DNA of 6,616 nt from the NCBI GenBank assembly GCA_020430865.1, contig JAGQIY010001410.1:1-6616 (forward strand). Direction: 5' to 3'. Positions 1 to 5,468 of the stretch are shown here, piece by piece; within the stretch, counting starts at the first letter, position 1, and each line of letters opens with the position of its first letter. The notes below the pieces were generated by a model. It saw nothing but the letters and a program-made list of their open reading frames with translations. It was not told the origin of the DNA and made no database searches. Position numbers and translations under genes: made by a program. The stretch comes from Myxococcales bacterium (GTDB lineage Bacteria; Myxococcota; Polyangia; Polyangiales; Polyangiaceae).

Positions 1-690
1 CTGATCCAGCTGGCTCTTGTCGAAGCCCTCGGGAGCAGCCGACACGGTGCTGGCGCCATCCATGTAGAAGGCGACCGCAGCGCCAGTACGCTTCGAGAGC
101 GTGCGCGCGAACTTCTGATCGATGACCCGGGCTCCGATCACAGCGCCCGCAGGCATCGAGCCCAGATCGTACTCGACGGGTCGAGCCACCACGCGGTAGA
201 GCCGGTCGAGCTGCAGGGTGTCGTCACGGATGTATCCGTGCAGTGCATCCGCGACCACCGGATAGCCGCCGAGCTCGAAGTCCTTCATGCCGGACGCCTG
301 CTCGTAGCCCAGGTGGGCCACCACGCGGCCGTTCTGATCCACGGCGAAGACGGCGTCGAATGCCTCTTCCTCGGGGATACGGCTGTTTACCTTCTTCAGC
401 GCGGCGAGCACCTTGTCACGAACGTCGCTGGGGACCTCGCCCTCGGCGGCCGAGGCCTTCGAGAGCTGCTTGGCGATGTCCTGATTGAGGGCGAACTTGA
501 TCAGCTGGGCCGAGCGCTCTCGCGCGTCGTTCTTCAAGTACCAGCTGACGACCTGAGCGTCGGAGCTCAGGCCCTCGTCCATCGCACGCAGACCTGCGCG
601 GTTGTACATGCTGGTCGCCAGCAGCAAGACGAAGATGCTCGCACCGAGCACCAACGCCAGCACCACGTACCAAAAGCGTGAGGCGAGCAT
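1..690 (-). CDS. Membrane-anchored Cache-like sensor protein, 3' part missing (N-terminal 230 residues)
   Basis: The frame is open from ATG (688-690) to the left edge with no stop, so the gene is truncated by the window. Residues 1-7 are a short basic cytoplasmic tip. Residues 8-29 are a transmembrane helix (YVVLALVLGASIFVLLLATS). Residues 30-230 would be periplasmic: a helical stretch (about 30-105), then a PAS/Cache-like fold with the signature FAVDQNGRVVAHLG near 115-128, a DAL.GY..DD segment near 148-157, LYRVVARPV near 164-172 and a second sheet (AGAVIGARVID..FA). This layout matches the double-Cache sensory domains of histidine kinases, chemoreceptors and cyclase or enhancer-binding proteins. 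Which output domain follows cannot be seen. The ATG directly abuts the TAG of the upstream gene (TAGATG), and AAGGAC/AAGAAG purine runs in that gene's tail could act as ribosome binding sites, which suggests translational coupling. The start and the membrane anchor are solid; the Cache assignment is by pattern only. Confidence 0.8.
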   Translation of the reverse strand, partial: MLASRFWYVVLALVLGASIFVLLLATSMYNRAGLRAMDEGLSSDAQVVSWYLKNDARERSAQLIKFALNQDIAKQLSKASAAEGEVPSDVRDKVLAALKKVNSRIPEEEAFDAVFAVDQNGRVVAHLGYEQASGMKDFELGGYPVVADALHGYIRDDTLQLDRLYRVVARPVEYDLGSMPAGAVIGARVIDQKFARTLSKRTGAAVAFYMDGASTVSAAPEGFDKSQLDQ

Positions 691-1446
691 CTACTTCTTG
701 TCCTTGTCCTTGTCCTCGTCGTCGTCCTTCGCCTTCTCCTTCTTTGGATCAGGCGCGACCTTGATCGCGTCCTTGATGCTCAAGTCGCGAGGTCCGACGC
801 TCACCGGCGTCGCGGAGCCCACCTTCTTGCCAGCGAAGAACGCCTGGATCTCGTAGTCGCCAGGTTCCTTGGCATCGAGCAGGAACTCGCCCTTGAGATT
901 CGGGTACGCAATGGCTGCGACGTTGCTCTCGGCGACGATCCACATGCGCAGCGACGGCGCTCGCTTGTCGCGGATCTCGTAGCTTCCCGCCTTGGGCACC
1001 GTCCAGTCGCGGGTGCCGCCGCGCACCGTGCTCGCCGGGTTGAAGGTGTGGATGCCCACTCCGAACAGCTGATGCACGAAGGGGTCCGTATTCTGGAACG
1101 TGAACTGAGTTCCGGGTGGAACCACGATGGTCACCGGTGTGGTGCGACCACCACCGACACGGATCAAGATCGGCTTCGGCGGCTTCTGTGATGACTTTGC
1201 CAAGAGCGCGACGCACAGCTCCTTGGGGATGTGCGGGAAGAGCTTGCGAAACTTCGCGGGCACGGTGGGCACCGGCTCGCGGAAGGAGTAGCCACGGTTC
1301 TTGGGCTCCTTGGCCTCCGCCCAGACCGGGTTCTCGAGCTCCATGTAGTTGGTGACCTTGCCCTTGACCTTCGCGGCTTCGACGCCTGGCGCGAGAAACG
1401 CGAGACCTGCGAGCACCAGCGCAGGTAAGCCGAATCGTCCACCCAT
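691..1446 (-). CDS. Secreted cupredoxin-fold protein with degenerate copper site
   Basis: The ATG at 1444-1446 was chosen: it gives a clean signal peptide (MGGRFGLPALVLAGLAFLAP, cleavage likely after GVEA) and is preceded by GGAGG, though only 3 nt away. An in-frame ATG at 1486-1488 would add 14 residues including early acidic ones and has no visible Shine-Dalgarno. In the 251-residue form, residues about 90-175 resemble a plastocyanin-like domain: a PPGTQFTFQN strand, then DPFVHQLF with His125, then GSYEIRDKRAPSLRMWIV. In copper-binding relatives that last segment reads roughly C-x2-H-x2-M; here it is Asp160, Ala163 and Leu166, so only the first His remains and copper binding is unlikely. 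Residues about 180-220 look like a small beta-sandwich of the carboxypeptidase-regulatory type. The C-terminus (about 233-251) is a charged Lys/Asp tail. The protein is probably periplasmic or cell-surface; its role is unknown. It is followed directly by the Cache sensor gene. Confidence 0.82.
   Translation of the reverse strand: MGGRFGLPALVLAGLAFLAPGVEAAKVKGKVTNYMELENPVWAEAKEPKNRGYSFREPVPTVPAKFRKLFPHIPKELCVALLAKSSQKPPKPILIRVGGGRTTPVTIVVPPGTQFTFQNTDPFVHQLFGVGIHTFNPASTVRGGTRDWTVPKAGSYEIRDKRAPSLRMWIVAESNVAAIAYPNLKGEFLLDAKEPGDYEIQAFFAGKKVGSATPVSVGPRDLSIKDAIKVAPDPKKEKAKDDDEDKDKDKK
697..726 (-). repeat. Short tandem repeat encoding the Lys/Asp tail
   Basis: Three perfect copies of CTTGTC (697-714, plus-strand reading) are followed by CTC and three GTC triplets. 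On the coding strand this is AAGGAC repeated, encoding Lys-Asp pairs at the C-terminal end of the cupredoxin-like protein, preceded by a run of Asp/Glu. The repeat unit is a multiple of three, so copy-number change would lengthen or shorten the tail without a frameshift. The same purine-rich strand lies just upstream of the ATG of the next gene and may help its translation start. Confidence 0.7.
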
Positions 1447-1585
1447 TCGCCTCCACTGGAGGCGGCCCGTGATCTCGTCTGTCCCCATATCGGGCTGACC
1501 GTAGCCGACCGGGCCGCGCGACGGAAGCCTCGGAAGATTCTCACGTTTCCGTACACGACCCGGCGCGGGAACGGCGCTCTTCAGC

Positions 1586-1599
1586 GCGCCGGCCGGCGC
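1586..1599. repeat. 14-bp perfect palindrome (GCGCCGGCCGGCGC)
   Basis: This self-complementary sequence lies about 140 bp upstream of the chosen cupredoxin-gene start. It is pure G/C, so in such a GC-rich genome it could be chance. It could also be a protein-binding dyad or the base of an RNA hairpin. Confidence 0.4.
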
Positions 1600-1632
1600 C
1601 GCGTCCTGATCACTCCAGCGTCAGGTCTCGCT

Positions 1633-1646
1633 CCCCTCGCGAGGGG
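1633..1646. promoter_or_regulatory. 14-bp perfect palindrome, candidate operator
   Basis: The sequence CCCCTCGCGAGGGG is exactly self-complementary around a TCGCGA core. It lies in the divergent intergenic region, roughly 190 bp from the cupredoxin-gene start and 460 bp from the PglZ start. A short perfect dyad of this kind is a typical shape for a homodimeric regulator site. No second copy was noticed in the window, and no regulator can be assigned. Confidence 0.4.
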
Positions 1647-1685
1647 CGGTCACGTCAGTCCGCCGCCCCCCTTCTTCCCAAAGGC

Positions 1686-1714
1686 GAACGGGCCAGTCCA
1701 AGACCAGCCCGTTC
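1686..1714. other. Stem-loop with 8-bp perfect stem
   Basis: GAACGGGC (1686-1693) is the exact reverse complement of GCCCGTTC (1707-1714), with a 13-nt loop between. There is no T-run after the stem on either strand, so it does not look like a standard intrinsic terminator. It could be part of a structured leader RNA of the PglZ gene or a spaced operator. Confidence 0.45.
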
Positions 1715-1763
1715 AGGGAAGCCCGTACCGCAGAGTTCGCTGGTATCGCAGGACGAATGAACC

Positions 1764-1778
1764 CCTAGCTTAGCTAGG
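1764..1778. other. Compact stem-loop CCTAGC-TTA-GCTAGG
   Basis: A 6-bp perfect stem with a 3-nt loop, flanked by C-rich (left) and G-rich (right) bases that could extend it with a bulge. It contains two CTAG tetramers, a rare word in many bacterial genomes, and overlaps the GTG at 1778 that would be the farthest possible start of the PglZ frame. It is suitable as an operator half-site pair or RNA hairpin; its function is unknown. Confidence 0.4.
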
Positions 1779-2005
1779 TGGGCGACGCCTCACATCGATC
1801 TGGCTTCCCAGTGAGTTGGTCTGGGCCTAGCGCTCCTGATGTGTTCGGTCTCCCGGGTTCAACGCATTGTAAGGGATTCAATTGTCTGCACCTGGCGAAC
1901 CCCGCAGAGGGGCCATGGAGCAATGTATTTGTCCAAGACTCGCCACGTCAACGGGGCGCGATCGTCGCAGCCTCGACCGCGCAAGTACCTGGATTCAACC
2001 AGCTT

Positions 2006-2051
2006 GGCGACGGGGGTCGAATTCCCTTGCGCCGACCGGGAGTGCCCCGGT
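2006..2051 (+). other. Two adjacent potential hairpins just upstream of the PglZ gene
   Basis: The first (2006-2033) pairs GGCG with CGCC and then GGG with CCC around a TCGAATT-containing loop that superficially recalls a tRNA T-arm. The second (2035-2051) is a perfect ACCGGG/CCCGGT stem with a 5-nt loop. They end about 57 nt before the chosen PglZ start, so if the region is transcribed they would sit in its 5' leader. No complete tRNA can be folded here by eye: no matching acceptor stem is present. Confidence 0.35.
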
Positions 2052-2107
2052 GGTGGGACCGCCAAAAACTTTTCCCGACCGGACCACCTCTGGCACTGGG
2101 GTTATGT

Positions 2108-4690
2108 ATGTCGATGCATAGCGACTGGGAACGCGGGGTGGACCTCCAGGGGAGCGTGGGACTGCACCAAGGAGCGGCGCTCCCATCGCTCGGTACGAGC
2201 GTGGTCAGCGCCCTGGGCTGGCCGGCGAGCGGCGACGCCCGACTGGTGACCCGCAAGGAGCGGGGGGAGCTCCGTGCCCGCGCGGAAAAGGCCGGGCTGC
2301 TCTGGGTGAGCATCCCGGCCCCGAGTGCTCAGCAGCGAGGACAGTTCGCCCTGCTGGTCGAGGGGGCCATCGAGGAGCGCCTGACCGAGCTCGGCGCGAG
2401 CCCCGCAGGATTCAACACCGCGACGAACCTGGACGCCAGCCTGGGCGACCAGCTGTATCGAGCCCGCAGCATCGGGGCTAACGGTCTGACGCTGATGTTC
2501 GACACGCTCGCGCGGCTGACCAACCTCGCGGGCGCGCTGGACGCCGAGGACAGCGCGGTGCTGCGCTGGTGGCTCCGCACCGCCTCGGAGAAGCGAGTGC
2601 GGCTGCTGTTCGACGTCCGGGACCGCTACCTCGGGATCTACACGCGACCGGTCGCCTTGGAATCCCTGCTGGTGAACGCTCCCGCGGGGATCCAGCTGGA
2701 CGACGCTCTCCAGCCAGGTGAGGCCGACGCGGAGGAGGAGCTTGGCACGTGGTTGACCGAGGAGGCCGACTACTCCCCCGCGGATCTCGCCAAGGCGCTC
2801 CGCGAGACCAGCCCACCACCACCCCCAAGTCGCCTCAGTGCGCCTCCGCCTCCCCCGCGCGCGAGCCCGGATGAAGCGCTGCTCGAAGCAGAGACGGCGG
2901 AGGATCGGGTGGAAGAAGTCGGCGCAGCCGCAAGCCCCGACGCCCTGCCGCGAGAGCCTTCGCCTCAGCTCGAGCTGGGCCTGGGTGAAGACGTCCCAGA
3001 AGCAGCACGAGCCCAGCCGATCCAGGCAGATCCCCAGCCGATCCAGACGGAAGACACGCGGGCGATCGAGGCAGAACACACGCAGGTGATCGAGGCAGCG
3101 CCCGCCGCTCATTCCCCCGAGGAACCGCAACAGGGCGACGCGCGACAGCTGGCGTTCCGCTCCGTTCTGGCGGCGCTGGAGGCCATCGAGCACGAGGAGC
3201 TTGACGAGTCGCCGCCGCTCCCGGACACCGAGAGCGGCTGGGAGGCGGCGGGGGCAGCGGACTCCGCGCTCGCCGAAACGCCCGAGCCCGTCGCGGTACC
3301 TGAGCCATCGCCCTCGAGTGACGGGTTCACGGCGATGCTCACCCAAGAAGAGAGCCCGCTGCCAACGCGCGCGATCCACTACGACTCCAGCGCGCCGAGC
3401 GCGGCGTTCGACACGAGCGAGTACCATGAGGACGCGCTGGACCGCAGCTCCCGCGCTCCTGCGGTCGAGCCAATCGCCAGCTTGGCTGACGCGTCCGAAC
3501 CCCAGACGGACGACCTCGACGTCGAGCCCCGGGACGAGTCCCAGGTAACAGTGGTCGAGGCAGAGGTCGCCGGGATCCCGTGCCGAGCGGAGCATCTCGC
3601 GGTAGTTCCCCAGAGCCCACCCGACCCGACGCCTCGAGATCTGGTGACCGCAGACGTAGCGCCGAACCCGGCACCCAGCCTGGAGGTGCTCGATGGCGAG
3701 CTGGAGAGCTCCGCCGCCGCGCCTCGAGCGGAGAGCGCAACCAGCGCGGACGACGGGGCGAAGTCAAACGCAGTCGAGGGGGCCGGCAGCCACTCGGAAT
3801 CCCTTCCGAAGCAAGACTCCGCCGAGGCAGCCGAAGAGCCGGACTTCGAGCCCATCCCCGACGCAACCTGGCAGGCCTGGGTCCGCGATCTCGAGGCCGC
3901 GCGCGGCCCCAAGCCGCTGGCGGTCGTCGAGCGCCTCTTCACCTCGGCCTACATGCCGCTCCTGGAGACCCGCTTGGGCCAGCCGTTGAACGCCCAGGCT
4001 GACGCAGCGATCGAGAGCTGGGGCACGGCATTCGCCAAGAGCTACTCGGAGGCGTTCGATGCCCTGCGGATCCGTGGCAAGCGCCCCACGATGGTGCTCG
4101 ACGTCCCGGACATTGCGCTTCGTCACGGCCGCATGCACGGGGCACGTCAGGCACAACTCGTACTGGTGGACGCGCTCCGGTTCGACCTGGGCCAGATGGT
4201 CCACGAGCACCTGAAGGAGCTCGCCGGACGCGACGCAGCGTGCGTCGAGAGGCTGTTGCTGTGGTCCGCGCTGCCCGCGAACACCTCGACACAGCTCGAG
4301 CTGCTCGGTCGCGGACCGCAAGGACTGCGAGAGCCGGTTGCCAGTGAGCGGGACGCCCCCGTCGCCCGCGGTCGCGCGGCCTCGACGCTGCGACGCGTAC
4401 GGGCGGGTCACCGTGACGTGATGAAGCTCGACCTCGTGGAGTCCCGCATCGGCGAGCCAGGAGCAACCCGCCCGATGGCTCTGTGGAGCCTGGCCGCGGA
4501 GGTCGCCGAGGTGCTCTGGGATCACATGGCGAGTCTGCCGCCGCGCACGCTGGTCATGATCTTCGGCGATCATGGTTTCCGCGTGGATTCTGCCAGCGGC
4601 AGAGTCAGCCACAGCGCGGCGCAAGCGGCGGCGAGCCCCGAGGAGGTCATGGTGCCTGCCTTTGCCTGGCTCACCGGCAGCGTGCACTGA
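2108..4690 (+). CDS. PglZ-domain protein with long disordered linker (860 residues)
   Basis: The frame is open back to a GTG at 1778, but coding-like codon use begins near the ATG at 2108, which has a weak GGGG about 6 nt upstream; ATG 2114 is an alternative. Residues 1-235 form an unrecognised folded domain. GLTLMFDTLARL (about 126-137) and VRLLFDVRD (about 164-172) look like the Walker-B and sensor strands of a degenerate ATPase, but no P-loop is visible. Residues about 236-578 are a low-complexity Pro/Ala/Glu/Ser linker opening with two polyproline runs. Residues about 584-860 form a PglZ domain of the alkaline-phosphatase superfamily: VDALRFDL (Asp688), a likely nucleophile Thr in LPANTST (Thr726), FGDHGFR (Asp821, His822), and His835 before EEVMVP. 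PglZ domains occur in BREX/Pgl phage defence and in signalling nucleases or phosphodiesterases such as PorX; no partner of either system is visible here. It ends 3 nt from the convergent TetR gene. The domain call is good; the biological role is unknown. Confidence 0.88.
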   Translation: MSMHSDWERGVDLQGSVGLHQGAALPSLGTSVVSALGWPASGDARLVTRKERGELRARAEKAGLLWVSIPAPSAQQRGQFALLVEGAIEERLTELGASPAGFNTATNLDASLGDQLYRARSIGANGLTLMFDTLARLTNLAGALDAEDSAVLRWWLRTASEKRVRLLFDVRDRYLGIYTRPVALESLLVNAPAGIQLDDALQPGEADAEEELGTWLTEEADYSPADLAKALRETSPPPPPSRLSAPPPPPRASPDEALLEAETAEDRVEEVGAAASPDALPREPSPQLELGLGEDVPEAARAQPIQADPQPIQTEDTRAIEAEHTQVIEAAPAAHSPEEPQQGDARQLAFRSVLAALEAIEHEELDESPPLPDTESGWEAAGAADSALAETPEPVAVPEPSPSSDGFTAMLTQEESPLPTRAIHYDSSAPSAAFDTSEYHEDALDRSSRAPAVEPIASLADASEPQTDDLDVEPRDESQVTVVEAEVAGIPCRAEHLAVVPQSPPDPTPRDLVTADVAPNPAPSLEVLDGELESSAAAPRAESATSADDGAKSNAVEGAGSHSESLPKQDSAEAAEEPDFEPIPDATWQAWVRDLEAARGPKPLAVVERLFTSAYMPLLETRLGQPLNAQADAAIESWGTAFAKSYSEAFDALRIRGKRPTMVLDVPDIALRHGRMHGARQAQLVLVDALRFDLGQMVHEHLKELAGRDAACVERLLLWSALPANTSTQLELLGRGPQGLREPVASERDAPVARGRAASTLRRVRAGHRDVMKLDLVESRIGEPGATRPMALWSLAAEVAEVLWDHMASLPPRTLVMIFGDHGFRVDSASGRVSHSAAQAAASPEEVMVPAFAWLTGSVH
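3014..3100 (+). repeat. Four-unit degenerate repeat inside the PglZ-protein linker
   Basis: Four units of 7-8 codons follow one another: QPIQADP, QPIQTEDT, RAIEAEHT, QVIEAAP. At DNA level they share CAGCCGATCCAG- and GCGATCGAGGCA-like words. The units sit in the disordered linker and may be a short linear motif array or simple slippage-born sequence. Confidence 0.55.
4586..4606. other. Intragenic stem-loop near the 3' end of the PglZ gene
   Basis: GATTCTGCC and GGCAGAGTC pair around an AGC loop (nine pairs, one T-G wobble in plus-strand RNA). It lies within the codons just after the GDHG motif. On the minus strand it would fall about 90 nt past the TetR stop, where it could slow or protect a read-through transcript, but no T-run follows, so it is not called a terminator. 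Confidence 0.35.
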
Positions 4691-4693
4691 GCA

Positions 4694-5461
4694 TCAGCGT
4701 CGGGCCAGACCGGCCACCAGGAGCGCTGCCACGCGCTCCGGCCAGGACTGCTGCCCCACGCGCTGCTCCAGACCTCGGACCAGCGTCTCCAGCAGCGCGA
4801 TCCAGGCTTCGATATCGGCGCCTGGCTGGAGTTCTCCGCGCAGCGCGAGAGCGCGCAGCCACTCGGCCACGCGCCGCCTGAACCCGCGCTCGGCGGCGTC
4901 CAGGAGCGCGTGCGCGGCCTCTGGACCTGCGCGCCGAAGCCACGCGTTGGCCGCGGAGGCGCGAGGCATTCGCCGCGACGAGTCGATGCGACGCCGCAGC
5001 AGCGACTCGACCCCTTGTCGAAGCTCCCGGGCAGCGCCGCGAGCTCCAGAGCCGCTCTCTCCCCCCCACAAGCTCGAGGTGTCGTAGAGGATCTCGGCAA
5101 GCTGCTGGGCGATGGCGACCAACAGGTCGGCCTTGTGCGGGAAGTGCCAGCCCACGCTGCTCTTCGCCAGCCCCGTGCGCTCGGCGAGCCTGGCGATCGA
5201 CGGCGGGCCCTCGCCGAAGCTGCCCCAGTCTGCGAGCGCGGCGCCGACGATGCTCTCCCGCACCGACTCGGGACCATGCGGCTGCTTGATTCCTTCGATC
5301 AGCCCACGCAGGGCGCGCTTGTTGCCCAGGTGGCGCACCACGGTGGGGCGGCTCACCCGAGCGCGCTCAGCCACGTCGACGATGCCGACCCGATCGACGG
5401 GGCGCTCCGCTGCCAGCTCGGCCAGCACCCGCAAAAGGCGATCCCGAGTGGAGCTCGTCAC
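4694..5461 (-). CDS. TetR-family regulator with two tandem HTH domains
   Basis: The start was placed at GTG 5459-5461, 7 nt after the stop of the upstream activator gene; an ATG at 5558-5560 would overlap that gene by 92 nt and add a low-complexity head. The 255-residue product has two consecutive TetR_N-type DNA-binding domains. The first (about 5-55) has the recognition-helix region VSRPTVVRHLGNKRAL. The second (about 66-117) has LAKSSVGWHFPHKADL. Each keeps the family layout (helix, AERARV/AERTGL turn, aromatic or His, conserved Lys, Leu). Residues about 118-255 are a helical C-terminal domain, presumably for ligand binding and dimerisation. Ordinary TetR proteins carry one such head and are about 190-220 residues long. 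The gene is probably co-transcribed with the sigma-54 activator and converges on the PglZ gene. Ligand and targets are unknown. Confidence 0.85.
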   Translation of the reverse strand: MTSSTRDRLLRVLAELAAERPVDRVGIVDVAERARVSRPTVVRHLGNKRALRGLIEGIKQPHGPESVRESIVGAALADWGSFGEGPPSIARLAERTGLAKSSVGWHFPHKADLLVAIAQQLAEILYDTSSLWGGESGSGARGAARELRQGVESLLRRRIDSSRRMPRASAANAWLRRAGPEAAHALLDAAERGFRRRVAEWLRALALRGELQPGADIEAWIALLETLVRGLEQRVGQQSWPERVAALLVAGLARR

Positions 5462-5468
5462 CGCTCGC

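Larger units (their letters stand above)
1447..2107. other. Divergent intergenic region, dyad-rich, no gene recognised
   Basis: This stretch of about 660 bp separates the minus-strand cupredoxin-like gene from the plus-strand PglZ gene. It must carry both promoters, but no confident -35/-10 or sigma-54 pair was found. The plus-strand frame is technically open from a GTG at 1778, yet codons from 1778 to 2107 have much weaker third-position GC preference than after 2108 and the peptide has no recognisable pattern. Local GC, counted by hand over 1861-2040, is about 57-63 percent against about 67 percent in a counted coding stretch. It holds several dyads (1586-1599, 1633-1646, 1686-1714, 1764-1778, 2006-2033, 2035-2051), listed separately where strong. 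It could be an operator region, a structured 5' leader or an unrecognised small RNA; no tRNA, rRNA or known RNA family was recognised. Confidence 0.6.

Noticed and set aside
238..681. Plus-strand open frame of 147 codons across the sensor gene
   Set aside because: It is codon-for-codon the complement of the minus-strand sensor frame, which has a membrane helix, a Cache-like pattern and a tight junction to the upstream gene.
1498..1526. Minus-strand -35/-10 candidate TTCCGT-17-TACGGT ahead of the cupredoxin-like gene
   Set aside because: Spacing is right, but both boxes match the consensus poorly; not more than chance in this sequence.
2011..2033. tRNA T-arm-like GGGGGTCGAATTCCC
   Set aside because: The loop lacks the usual second T, and no acceptor, D or anticodon stem can be placed around it. 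It is better treated as a plain hairpin.
1778..2107. N-terminal extension of the PglZ protein from GTG 1778
   Set aside because: Third-position GC preference is weak, the peptide has no recognisable pattern, and the GTG follows a stop and lies inside a hairpin without a ribosome binding site. It is kept only as an alternative.
2090..2107. Sigma-54-like promoter (TGGCAC followed by GGGGTTATG)
   Set aside because: The -24 half matches but the -12 GC is absent, and the transcript start would fall past the chosen ATG.
2102..3595. 497-codon open frame on the minus strand opposite the PglZ gene
   Set aside because: It lies antisense to the disordered, GC-rich linker, its product is Arg/Leu-rich low complexity without motifs, and the plus-strand frame carries a recognisable PglZ domain. 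It is a composition shadow.
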